A stretch of DNA of 64,000 nucleotides. Origin: Nonomuraea gerenzanensis. Its GTDB lineage: Bacteria; Actinomycetota; Actinomycetes; Streptosporangiales; Streptosporangiaceae. The notes beneath the pieces were generated by a model. The model searched no databases. It had not been told where the DNA came from and was given only the letters and a program-made list of their open reading frames with translations. Below, piece after piece: positions 7,360-15,008 of the stretch (positions are counted from its first letter, which is position 1; every line of letters begins with the position of its first letter). A program made the translations under genes and the position numbers. Where the stretch lies: contig NZ_CP084058.1 in the NCBI RefSeq assembly GCF_020215645.1, forward strand, positions 186,001-250,000, given 5' to 3'.

Positions 7360-8877
7360 ATGAGCGCAGGGATGGGTCTGCGGGGTGACCGCATCCTCAG
7401 GTACGTCAACGCGTTCTGCCCGAGCTGCCATGGCCGCGACCTCGACAGGGTCGAGCGGCTGAGCGGTTATCTGGCGGAGCGCGACGGCCGCGTGTGGCTG
7501 GAACGCGGATGCCGCGAACACGGACTTATCCGCACCCTGTACGACGAAGACCCAGAAATCCTGAAATATCTGGAGGAGTGGACCGCTCCCACCAAGCACC
7601 ACACCCCCGACACCCCCGGCAACTTCGACCCCATCCCCGCCGCCTACCTCCGCGGCCTGCCCGAGCTGCAGACCCAGCACACCTGCATCCTCCTCGAGGA
7701 CATCGCCGAGACCTGCAACCTGCGCTGCCCCACCTGCTTCGCCGACAGCTCCCCCGACCTGACCGGCGTCGTCCCGGTCCCCGACGTCCTGGCCAACGTC
7801 GACCAGCGCCTGGAGCGCGAGAACGGCAAGCTCGACGTCCTCATGCTGAGCGGCGGCGAGCCCACCCTGCACCCCGAGCTGAAGACCCTGCTCGCCGAGC
7901 TGAGCACCCGCCCGATCACCCGCATCCTGATCAACACCAACGGCGTCCTGCTCGCCAGGGACGACTCGCTGCTCGACCTCCTCACCGAGCACCGCGAGCG
8001 CGTCGAGGTCTACCTGCAGTACGACGGCACCTCGGCCGAGTCCTCCAGGCACCACCGGGGCGGCGACCTGACCAGGATCAAGGCCGAGGCCCTGGAGCGC
8101 CTGTCCCAGCGGGAGATCTTCACCACCCTCGTCATGACCGCCGCCCTCGGCGTGAACGACGCTGAGATCGGCGACGTCGTACGCCTCGCGCTCGACACCC
8201 CGTACGTCGGCGGCGTGTCCCTGCAACCCCAGTTCGGCTCCGGCAGGTCGGCCACCATCGACCCGAACGACCGCCTCACCCACACGGGCGTCCTCAAGCG
8301 CCTCGGCCCGCAGACCGGCGGCCTGGTGACCTGGCGCGACCTGACCGCTCTGCCCTGCTCCCACCCCCACTGCTGCTCGGTCGGCTACCTCATCCGCGAC
8401 GACGCCCGCCAGTGGCGCTCGCTCACCGCGCTGATCGGCCACGACCGGCTCAAGGAGAACCTCGGCCTGGTCTCCAACCGCATCGCCGACACCGAGCTGC
8501 CGAAGGAGCTGCGCCTGGCCGTACAGGAGTCCCTGCTCGGACTGCTCTCCGAGCAGTCGTCGCTGTCGCACCCGCAGATCGGGGACCTGTGGCGCGACAT
8601 CTGCGAGAACTGCGACCTCGGCGTCTCCACTCTGCTCGCCCTCGCGTCGTCGGCGCTGCCGGGACGGCGTAAGAAGCTGCGCAGGATGCTGGGGGAGCGG
8701 GTGGTGCGGATCACGATCAAGCCCTTCATGGACATCTCGACCATGATCGAGGAGCGGCTCACGCAGTGCTGCGTGCACGTGGGCACCCGCGCCGAGCAGG
8801 ACCAGTGCGCGCCGTTCTGCGCCGTGCAGGCGTGGCCGCAACTGTCCAGGCAGCGGCTCTCGGCGGTGGCCAGGTGA
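7360..8877 (+). CDS. COG1964-type radical SAM enzyme, tetraether-synthase-like
   Basis: Iron-sulfur radical SAM protein of 505 residues. An N-terminal metal-binding module has CPSC at residues 20-23 and CREH at 51-54. The radical SAM cluster motif CNLRCPTC has cysteines 119, 123 and 126, followed by FADS and the SAM-binding GGEP (MLSGGEPTLHPEL). More cysteines late in the chain (PCSHPHCC, ICENC, TQCC, QCAPFC) could hold auxiliary clusters. This arrangement matches COG1964, the family containing archaeal tetraether synthase Tes, which joins lipid tails by C-C bonds. The ATG at 7360 has GAAAGG eight bases upstream and follows the Lgt-like stop by one base. Family membership is solid. A lipid substrate is inference from family and from the Lgt-like neighbour. 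Confidence 0.85.
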   Translation: MSAGMGLRGDRILRYVNAFCPSCHGRDLDRVERLSGYLAERDGRVWLERGCREHGLIRTLYDEDPEILKYLEEWTAPTKHHTPDTPGNFDPIPAAYLRGLPELQTQHTCILLEDIAETCNLRCPTCFADSSPDLTGVVPVPDVLANVDQRLERENGKLDVLMLSGGEPTLHPELKTLLAELSTRPITRILINTNGVLLARDDSLLDLLTEHRERVEVYLQYDGTSAESSRHHRGGDLTRIKAEALERLSQREIFTTLVMTAALGVNDAEIGDVVRLALDTPYVGGVSLQPQFGSGRSATIDPNDRLTHTGVLKRLGPQTGGLVTWRDLTALPCSHPHCCSVGYLIRDDARQWRSLTALIGHDRLKENLGLVSNRIADTELPKELRLAVQESLLGLLSEQSSLSHPQIGDLWRDICENCDLGVSTLLALASSALPGRRKKLRRMLGERVVRITIKPFMDISTMIEERLTQCCVHVGTRAEQDQCAPFCAVQAWPQLSRQRLSAVAR

Positions 8878-9197
8878 CGCCGGACACCCCGCCGGCAGCC
8901 GGCGCTGACCAGGCGACGCCCGCACCCCCGCCCGCACCCGCGCCCGCACCCGCACCGCAGCCCGCCAAGGAGCCGTACGACCCGCTGCGGTTGTGCGTGT
9001 ACGCGACCGTCGCGCTGCTGGCGTGGCTGCTCGGGCCGTGGGCGGTGCTGGGGTTCGCGGTGCTCGGGTTCGCGGGGTACTGGAGGGCGCGGCGGGCCGG
9101 GCTGTCCCGGAGCAAGTGCTTCCTCCGGGACACCCGGCTCGTGCTCGCCTACCTCGGGCTCATCGGACTCGCCGCCCTGGCGGCGATCATCCTCTGA
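8874..9197 (+). CDS. small two-helix membrane protein of the radical SAM operon
   Basis: Protein of 107 residues whose GTG overlaps the TGA of the radical SAM gene (GTGA), so it is translationally coupled. An N-terminal Pro/Ala repeat tail (about residues 15-35, APAPAP) precedes one long or two short hydrophobic helices (LRLCVYATVALLAWLLGPWA, then VLGFAVLGFAGYW), a basic loop RARRAGLSRSKCFLRDTR, and a final helix LVLAYLGLIGLAALAAIIL. It has no recognised domain. The coupling suggests it is a membrane partner of the enzyme, for example an anchor or an electron- or substrate-access subunit. Confidence 0.75.
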   Translation: MTPDTPPAAGADQATPAPPPAPAPAPAPQPAKEPYDPLRLCVYATVALLAWLLGPWAVLGFAVLGFAGYWRARRAGLSRSKCFLRDTRLVLAYLGLIGLAALAAIIL

Positions 9198-9316
9198 TCA
9201 CCTCGGGGTCGTCCTACTCGCGCACGCGCGGCCAGGCGTCGCCCCGGGCCCGGACGAACTCGTCGAATTCCTCCACGAACCCAGGGAGCGCGTCACCCGG
9301 TCAGGTGTTGTACGCC

Positions 9317-9775
9317 TTACTCGCCGCGCACGTACAGGCTGAGGGTCTCGGCGACGCAGGCGGGCCGCCTCTCGCCCTCGATCTCGATCGTCATCTTCAG
9401 GGTGGACAGGTGGCCGGCGGGGGAGTTCTTGACGTCGATCAGCTCGCCCACGGCCCTGATCCGAGCCCCGACGGGGACCGGTGTGTGGAAGCGGACCTTG
9501 TTGAGGCCGAAGTTGACGCCCATCGCGATGCCCTCCACCTTGACCAGGGAGAACATGAACGACGGCAGCAACGACAGCGTCAGGTATCCGTGCGCGATCG
9601 TGCCGCCGAACGGCCCCTCCTTGGCCCGTTCCACGTCCACGTGGATCCACTGATGGTCGTCGGTGGCGTCGGCGAAGGTGTTGACCTGCTCCTGAGTGAC
9701 CGTGCGCCACTCGGTCGGGCCGAACTTCTCGCCGACGGCCGCCTTGAGTTCATCGATGTTCGCGAAGGTCCGCAT
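9317..9775 (-). CDS. MaoC-like (R)-specific enoyl hydratase
   Basis: Single hot-dog-fold protein of 152 residues, the typical length for MaoC dehydratases that hydrate trans-2-enoyl-CoA to (R)-3-hydroxyacyl-CoA. The hydratase motif FADATDDHQWIHVD contains the catalytic Asp and His, and FGGTIAHGYLTLSL supplies the conserved HG/Y block. The ATG at 9775 (MRTFANID) is chosen because homologues begin there; the open frame extends much further upstream without further homology. It lies downstream of the ECF sigma/membrane protein pair, 11 bp away, but appears metabolically unrelated. Confidence 0.92.
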   Translation of the reverse strand: MRTFANIDELKAAVGEKFGPTEWRTVTQEQVNTFADATDDHQWIHVDVERAKEGPFGGTIAHGYLTLSLLPSFMFSLVKVEGIAMGVNFGLNKVRFHTPVPVGARIRAVGELIDVKNSPAGHLSTLKMTIEIEGERRPACVAETLSLYVRGE

Positions 9776-9786
9776 GGCCCCGAACG

Positions 9787-10956
9787 CTATTGCGCGGACG
9801 GGATGGCTGCCAAGTTCAGTACTCCATAAGAACCCGGGCCCTTGCGCCAATACAGGACCGTGCTGGGCTCGCCCGCCGCGCCGAGGGCCAGCGTCCTGGC
9901 GTCGATCGTGCCGGTCGAGCCGGTGGCGAGGTCGTGGACGCCGTCCGCCAGCGGTACGAACCGGTTGAGCAGCGGCGCCATCGACAGCGGCTTCGGCCGG
10001 CCGAAGACACCCTTGACGTCCCGCAGGTCGCTGCCGTCGATCCGCTGCACGAAGCTGCCCCCGGCACGGCGGCCGAGGCACCAGTGCGGGCCGCAGCGCA
10101 CCCCCTTCGCCCCCGGCAGGCTGTCCACCTCGTGCGAGGTGATGAGCGTGAGGTCCACCAGCACCGTCTGGTTGCGGTCGCCGAGGTCGGGCCCGGCCGG
10201 CGCGTCGCTCGCCCACGGCCAGCGCAGCAGGTGCAGCCCGTCCGTGCCGGTGATCTGGTCGGGCGCGCCGCCCGTCAGGGGGACGCGCCAGACGCCGCCG
10301 CTGCGCTCGGACCAGATGACCTGGTCGCCGTTGACCGAGATCGCGTCCACGTCGGAACGTCCGCCGGACAGTGCGGTGACCCGCCTGGCCTCGCCGCCCG
10401 CCAGCGGCGCCGTCCAGATCTCCAGCGCGGACTTGCCGGTGGACGACTGCCAGACGACGTGCTTGCCGTCGGCGGCCACGGACCCGATCACGAACCGCCC
10501 CGACCTGGGCAGCTCGGCGACTTTCCGGCTGCTGCCCGACTTGGAGTCGTAGACCTCCAGCGTGCCCTCGGCCTGCATGCGCGGCATCCTGGACAGGATC
10601 AGGAGCTGCGTCGGGCTGAGGCCGGTGATGGGGACGCGGCGCGCGCCGCCGGGCCCCTCGATGGCGAACGTGAAGACGGCGCCGGGCCACAGCTCGCCCA
10701 CGGGAGCCGACCTGGGGGCGGACGGCCCGGAGGTCGGGGTCGTGGCCACGTCGCCCGCGCCCTCACCGGACAGGAGGGCGCCCCTGATCCCCACGCTCAG
10801 CACCACCACCGCGGTCGCCGCCGCCAGCACGCGCAGCCGCCGCCTGGTGCGGCGCCGCCTGCGCAGCGCCACGCCCGCCAGCAGGCCGGTCCCGTCGTCG
10901 GGAGCGTGCTCGCCCGCCGTCCGCAGCGCGCCGATCAGCTCGTCCTCGCTCCTCAT
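9787..10956 (-). CDS. membrane-anchored beta-propeller-like protein, putative partner of the ECF sigma
   Basis: Protein of 389 residues beginning on an ATGA overlap with the sigma gene, so the two are coupled. A short cytoplasmic N-terminus (MRSEDELIGALRTAGEHAPD) and a basic patch RRRRRTRRR precede a single membrane helix (about residues 43-62). The remaining ~320 residues are extracellular with repeated beta-strand patterns ending in GG.ARRV or the like (GKHVVWQSSTGKSALEIW, GDQVIWSERSGGVWRVPL), as in TolB/WD40-like propellers. Such proteins are commonly encoded beside SigE-family sigma factors in actinomycetes and may act as anti-sigma or sensor. No zinc anti-sigma HxxxCxxC motif is present. 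Confidence 0.75.
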   Translation of the reverse strand: MRSEDELIGALRTAGEHAPDDGTGLLAGVALRRRRRTRRRLRVLAAATAVVVLSVGIRGALLSGEGAGDVATTPTSGPSAPRSAPVGELWPGAVFTFAIEGPGGARRVPITGLSPTQLLILSRMPRMQAEGTLEVYDSKSGSSRKVAELPRSGRFVIGSVAADGKHVVWQSSTGKSALEIWTAPLAGGEARRVTALSGGRSDVDAISVNGDQVIWSERSGGVWRVPLTGGAPDQITGTDGLHLLRWPWASDAPAGPDLGDRNQTVLVDLTLITSHEVDSLPGAKGVRCGPHWCLGRRAGGSFVQRIDGSDLRDVKGVFGRPKPLSMAPLLNRFVPLADGVHDLATGSTGTIDARTLALGAAGEPSTVLYWRKGPGSYGVLNLAAIPSAQ

Positions 10957-11588
10957 GCCGGCTTCCCCTTCCGCACCTGATCGCGTACCGAATCTCGCAC
11001 CGTGCCGCGTACCGACTCACGCGCAGACTCCCGCGCCGTACCGCGTGCCGACTCGCGTGCCGACTCGCGCGCAGAGTCGCGGACCGACGGCTTGACGCGC
11101 AGCGCGTTGAGCGCGCGGAACGCCTGGCTGCGCACGGTCCCCCGGGAGATGCCGAGCAGCTCGGCGATCTCCTGATCGGAGAGGTCCTCGTAGTAGCGCA
11201 GCACGAGCACGACCCGCTGCCTGCGCGGCAGCGTGGCCAGCTCCTTCCACAACTCGCCGGACGACGGCTCGTCGGTGTAGGAGCCCTCGGGCAGGTCGTC
11301 GGTCAGGTGCTCCCTGCGCCGCCCGCGCCACCAGCTGATGTGCTGCCTGGCCATGGTCGTGCGGACGTAGGCCTCCGGGTTGTTCTTGTTGCGCACCCGT
11401 TTCCAGGAGTCGCTCAGCTTGAGCAGCGCCTCCTGGACCAGGTCGGCCGCGTCGTCGGCGTTGCCGGTGAGCACGTAGCCGTACCGGAGCAGGGCCGGGC
11501 CCCGCGCCCGTACGAAATCGTCGAACTCCACATCTCCTGGACGCACCGGGGGCTCCGGCCTGTTGCAAAGATCTTTACTCGAAACCAT
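10953..11588 (-). CDS. SigE-family ECF RNA polymerase sigma factor with repetitive C-terminal tail
   Basis: ECF sigma of the Streptomyces SigE/SigM-like (sigma-70 family, SigE) group. Region 2 is EFDDFVRARGPALLRYGYVL and DAADLVQEALLKL. Region 4 is LPRRQRVVLVLRYYEDLSDQ with the helix-turn-helix ISRGTVRSQAFRALNAL. The core ends near residue 170. It is followed by an unusual ~40-residue tail of degenerate R-(E/D)-S-(A/V) units, which at DNA level is a run of near-repeats of gactcgcg type. The ATG at 11588 has no good SD; a GTG near 11531 preceded by AGGAG is an alternative start. It overlaps the downstream membrane partner by four bases. Confidence 0.92.
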   Translation of the reverse strand: MVSSKDLCNRPEPPVRPGDVEFDDFVRARGPALLRYGYVLTGNADDAADLVQEALLKLSDSWKRVRNKNNPEAYVRTTMARQHISWWRGRRREHLTDDLPEGSYTDEPSSGELWKELATLPRRQRVVLVLRYYEDLSDQEIAELLGISRGTVRSQAFRALNALRVKPSVRDSARESARESARGTARESARESVRGTVRDSVRDQVRKGKPA

Positions 11589-11766
11589 CGCATGAGTGTT
11601 CGAGTCCGCGCTACAGTTCTAGGTACCGCAATCGAACAGAGGTTCGGCCTGGTGAGAGGGGGTGTGTCCGATGACGGTGCTCGCGCCCGCCCCTGCTCGG
11701 ACACGCCGTAGCACTTTCTTCCCAAATCTAAGACGGCCGCTATATCCGGCAATAAAGTCCGAGAGC

Positions 11767-12948
11767 GTGGACCCTGTGCGAAACCCCTACGCTCCAGGCG
11801 CCGGGCAGCGCCCGCCGGAGCTCGCCGGGCGCGATCGCGAGCTGCAGCAGTTCGAGGTCGTGCTGGAGCGGGTGGCCCGCGGTCGCCCCGAGCGCAGCAT
11901 GGTCGTGACCGGCCTGCGGGGCGTGGGCAAGACCGTCCTGCTCAACACGTTCAAGTCGATGGCCATGCAGCGGCTGTGGGGCACGGGCAAGATCGAGGCC
12001 CGGCCCGACCAGTCGATCAGGCGGCCGGTGGCCGCCGCCCTGCACATGGCCATCCGCGAGCTGGCGCCGCGGCACCGCGCGCCCGAGCGCATCGAGGAGT
12101 TCCTCGGCGTGCTCAAGGCGTTCGCGATGCGCGACCCGGCCGCGGCCAAGGGCACCTCCCACTGGTCGCCCGGGATCGAGGTGCCGGCCAGCCGCGGGCG
12201 CGCCGACTCGGGCGACCTGGAGATCGACCTCACCGAGCTGTTCGTCGACGCCGCGAGCGTGGCCACCGACCTGGCGGTGGGCATCGCCCTGTTCATCGAC
12301 GAGATGCAGGACGTGCAGGCCGCCGACGTCTCCGCGCTCTGCGCCGCCTGCCACGAGCTGTCGCAGAGCGGCGGGCCGCTGATCGTGGTGGGTGCCGGGC
12401 TGCCGCACCTGCCGAGCGTGCTGTCGGCCAGCAAGAGCTATTCCGAGCGGCTCTTCCGCTACGCGCGCATCGACAAGCTCGACCGGGAGGCAGCCGACCT
12501 GGCGCTGATCCTGCCGGCGCGCGAGGAGGAGGTCGAGTTCACCCGGGAGGCGCTCGACGCGCTCTACGAGGCGGCCGACGGTTACCCCTACTTCGTCCAG
12601 GCCTACGGCAAGGTCGCCTGGGATCTGGCCCCGCGCAGCCCGATCACCCTCGACGACGTGAAGGTCTCCGCGCCGGAGGCCGAGGAGGAGCTGGCGGTCG
12701 GGTTCTTCGGCAGCCGCTACGAGCGGGCCACCCCGGCCGAGCGCGACTACATGCACGCCATGGCGCAGATCGGCGACGAGCCGGTGCCGACCTCCGAGGT
12801 GGCCGACGCCCTCGGGCGCAAGCCGTCCAGCCTCTCGCCCGCCCGCGACAGCCTCATCAAGAAAGGGCTCATCTACAGCGCCGAGCGCGGCCTGATCGCG
12901 TTCACGGTGCCGCACTTCGGGAAGTTCCTGCGCGCTCAGCCGATCTGA
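11767..12948 (+). CDS. AAA+ ATPase with C-terminal winged helix, Orc1/Cdc6-like
   Basis: Cytoplasmic P-loop ATPase of about 393 residues. Landmarks are NPYAPGAGQRPPELAGRDRE at the N terminus, Walker A GLRGVGKTVLLN near residue 50, Walker B IALFIDEMQD, a sensor-1-like IVVGAGLPHLP, and a C-terminal winged helix (TSEVADALGRKPSSLSPARD, KKGLIYSAERG). Near-identical architecture is widespread in actinomycetes, annotated only as ATP-binding protein. The frame is open from 11662, but conserved sequence begins with the RNPYAPGAG block, so the GTG at 11767 is preferred. Its upstream region is unusually AT-rich for this genome. The biological role is not known. Confidence 0.85.
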   Translation: MDPVRNPYAPGAGQRPPELAGRDRELQQFEVVLERVARGRPERSMVVTGLRGVGKTVLLNTFKSMAMQRLWGTGKIEARPDQSIRRPVAAALHMAIRELAPRHRAPERIEEFLGVLKAFAMRDPAAAKGTSHWSPGIEVPASRGRADSGDLEIDLTELFVDAASVATDLAVGIALFIDEMQDVQAADVSALCAACHELSQSGGPLIVVGAGLPHLPSVLSASKSYSERLFRYARIDKLDREAADLALILPAREEEVEFTREALDALYEAADGYPYFVQAYGKVAWDLAPRSPITLDDVKVSAPEAEEELAVGFFGSRYERATPAERDYMHAMAQIGDEPVPTSEVADALGRKPSSLSPARDSLIKKGLIYSAERGLIAFTVPHFGKFLRAQPI

Positions 12949-12963
12949 GCGACGCCCCTAGAC

Positions 12964-13007
12964 CTCTATTGGGCTGTCTAGTGGGGAAGCTAGACAGCCC
13001 AATAGAG
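12964..13007. terminator. perfect 18-bp inverted repeat between convergent genes
   Basis: Arms CTCTATTGGGCTGTCTAG (12964-12981) and CTAGACAGCCCAATAGAG (12990-13007) pair without mismatch around the 8-nt loop tggggaag. It lies between the ends of the ATPase gene (+) and the MauE-like gene (-), where it would terminate both. There is no T-tract. The composition is notably AT-richer than its surroundings. Confidence 0.7.
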
Positions 13008-13051
13008 CAATATCCGCGCGCCTGTCGAGCGTCGTATACCGCTCTATAGCT

Positions 13052-13852
13052 TCAGGCCGATACTGGCGTATACACCGGCAGAGACCCGCTGTCCTCCCTG
13101 CTGACCACGGCCATCCGCACCGCCGGGCGGCGCCCGGTCAGGTAGACGGCGAACACGACGTCGTCATCGTCGTGGTTGCGGAAGGCGAAGAAACGCCAGC
13201 ACAGCTCGCGCCAGCTGTCGTACGGCTCGGCCGAGACCAGCTCGCCCCGGTGCGCCCGCCAGGTGCCGCTCGCCCGGAGCCGCGACAGGGTGACCGACTC
13301 GGCGGGGCCGCGGCGCTGCTCGCAGGGGGCGCGATACCGTACGCGGTCGATCAGCTCCTCGATCTCCGGCGACAACGCCAGCAGCACCGCCACCCCCGCC
13401 GCCAGCAGCCACGACGGCGCGGTCGCCGCCGCCCAGCCCGGCACCGGCGCCCAGACCGACACCGCGGCCATCCCGGTCAGCGCCACCGTCCTGGCGATCG
13501 AGCGCAGCCCGACCGGCGCCGCGCTGACCTCGCCGAAGCAGCCGCACCCCGCGTCGGGGCGCCGCCTGCGCAGCTCGAGCAGCACGTACGTGGACAGCGC
13601 GAAGAACGCGACCGTCCCCCACCGGAACAGCGGATGCGTCGTGAGCAGCAGCCCCGCGGCCAGCATCAGCTCACCGGCCGCGCACACCAGCAGCGCCGGG
13701 CCCTGGATCTGCTCCGGCACCAGCACCGCGGGCCCCAGCCTCGACAGCCCCCCTGGCTCGCCCTTCGTCGCGACGGTGAACACCTTGGCCGCCGTGCCCA
13801 GGGCGAGCATGACGATCAGCAGCGGGAGCTGCGACTCCAGCACGAGCCTCAC
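13052..13852 (-). CDS. MauE/DoxX-like integral membrane protein
   Basis: Membrane protein of 266 residues resembling MauE, a factor needed for disulfide formation/maturation of methylamine dehydrogenase and often paired with thioredoxin-like proteins. Four hydrophobic helices occupy residues 1-165 (LPLLIVMLALGTAAKVF, AGELMLAAGLLL, WGTVAFFALSTYVLLEL, and a later pair). The loop motif RRRPDAGCGCFGEVSAAPVG carries the paired cysteines (CGC) characteristic of the family. The C-terminal ~90 residues are cytosolic and unassigned, with an acidic cluster NHDDDDVV. The GTG overlaps the stop of the upstream Cys-rich gene (GTGA), so the two are co-translated and probably functionally paired. Confidence 0.82.
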   Translation of the reverse strand: MRLVLESQLPLLIVMLALGTAAKVFTVATKGEPGGLSRLGPAVLVPEQIQGPALLVCAAGELMLAAGLLLTTHPLFRWGTVAFFALSTYVLLELRRRRPDAGCGCFGEVSAAPVGLRSIARTVALTGMAAVSVWAPVPGWAAATAPSWLLAAGVAVLLALSPEIEELIDRVRYRAPCEQRRGPAESVTLSRLRASGTWRAHRGELVSAEPYDSWRELCWRFFAFRNHDDDDVVFAVYLTGRRPAVRMAVVSREDSGSLPVYTPVSA

Positions 13853-14790
13853 CCCATTCCGATCTGCGCGTTGAAGCATCCCTTGACCAGCTCGCCGCCC
13901 AGCTCCACGTAGGAGGACGGCGACAACTCTGCGATCCGGCCACGCGGCGAGGTGTCGCACTCCACGCACCGGTCGCAGAACCGCCCCGCCATGCACCCGC
14001 ACGCCACCACCGGGACGTTCGCGGAGCGATCCGAGCACACGTTCTTGACCTGCAGCAACGACCCCACGGAGAGGTACGGCAGGCTCGCGCACGACACGCC
14101 GGCCAGCGCGCAGCCGGTATCGGCACGTTCCAGCATCGGGTAGGCCGCGCCCCGCTCCTCCTCGTCGAAGGTGTCCGACCAGGTCGCCGTGCCGGCGATG
14201 CGCGACTGCTTGTACGCGGGCGGAGGCGGCGGCACGGACCGGGCCGGGTACGGCGGCTGTGAGGTCGCGGGCAGCAGGGCCAGGCTCGCCCCGTCGCGCC
14301 TGACGCCGATCGCGTCGAAGAGGTAACCGGGCTCGAACTTGGGATGGCGTACCTGTAACCGTCCCGACGAGCGGTAGGGGACGATCACCGTGCGGTGGCC
14401 GCGATGCGGCCCGCAGTCGAGCTCGACCGTCAGGTCCTTGCGGCCCTCGATCGACAGGATCGTGCCCGTGATGCGGGTGGTGTCGGCCCAGATCCGCTCG
14501 ACCACGCGCCCGTCGCGCAGCGCGCGCATCAGCACCATGGCGCCCACGGGCAGGTCGGCGGGGGCGACCTCGGCGCCGTGCCAGGCGGTGGCCCACGGGG
14601 CGATCACCAGCCGCTCCTGGGCGCCGGACGGGGTCTCGATCGAGATCAGGTGCGGGCTGACGTCCAGCACCTCGCCGACGACGGCACGCAGCGGCTCGCC
14701 GTCACCCGAATCGGGGCCGGGAACGCCGCTCTCGCGGCCGAGCGCGGCCGCGGCGAGCACCCGGCGGCGCTCAACGCTCGGATACCCCAT
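13849..14790 (-). CDS. Cys-rich protein paired with MauE-like protein
   Basis: Unrecognised protein of 313 residues. The first ~215 residues have beta-rich sequence without cysteine (PHLISIETPSGAQERLVIAP, GHRTVIVPYRSSGR). The C-terminal ~90 residues contain about nine cysteines (GCALAGVSC, VCSDRS, ACGCMAGRFCDRCVECD, KGCFNAQIG). The segment RIAELSPSSYVELGG resembles the end of double-psi beta-barrel/RlpA-type domains (I.DLSP.....LG). No signal peptide is obvious at the N terminus. Coupling to a MauE-like membrane protein suggests that disulfide chemistry acts on this cysteine domain, like methylamine dehydrogenase maturation, but no known pathway is recognisable. Confidence 0.7.
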   Translation of the reverse strand: MGYPSVERRRVLAAAALGRESGVPGPDSGDGEPLRAVVGEVLDVSPHLISIETPSGAQERLVIAPWATAWHGAEVAPADLPVGAMVLMRALRDGRVVERIWADTTRITGTILSIEGRKDLTVELDCGPHRGHRTVIVPYRSSGRLQVRHPKFEPGYLFDAIGVRRDGASLALLPATSQPPYPARSVPPPPPAYKQSRIAGTATWSDTFDEEERGAAYPMLERADTGCALAGVSCASLPYLSVGSLLQVKNVCSDRSANVPVVACGCMAGRFCDRCVECDTSPRGRIAELSPSSYVELGGELVKGCFNAQIGMG

Positions 14791-15008
14791 CCGCCCCTCC
14801 TCCGCTCGGGTACTAGATTCACATGAGTTGGGGGCGGCTCACACCGTAGTGGTCCAGAACGGAGCAAAATACGCATCCCCGGGGAAGTGCCTTCACCTAC
14901 GGCGGCGTACAAACCACCACCGACCTAGACGGACCTTTATCCTCGGCGGGCCGAAACCTGAATTGAGGTTCGGGCCTTAAGGGGCATCAGGCTGCGATTC
15001 TGGCCACG

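Noticed and set aside
9201..9316. Short minus-strand frame ending VEEFDEFVRARGDAWPRVRE
   Set aside because: Looks a little like sigma-region sequence but is only ~28 codons without start or SD, so not reported as a gene.
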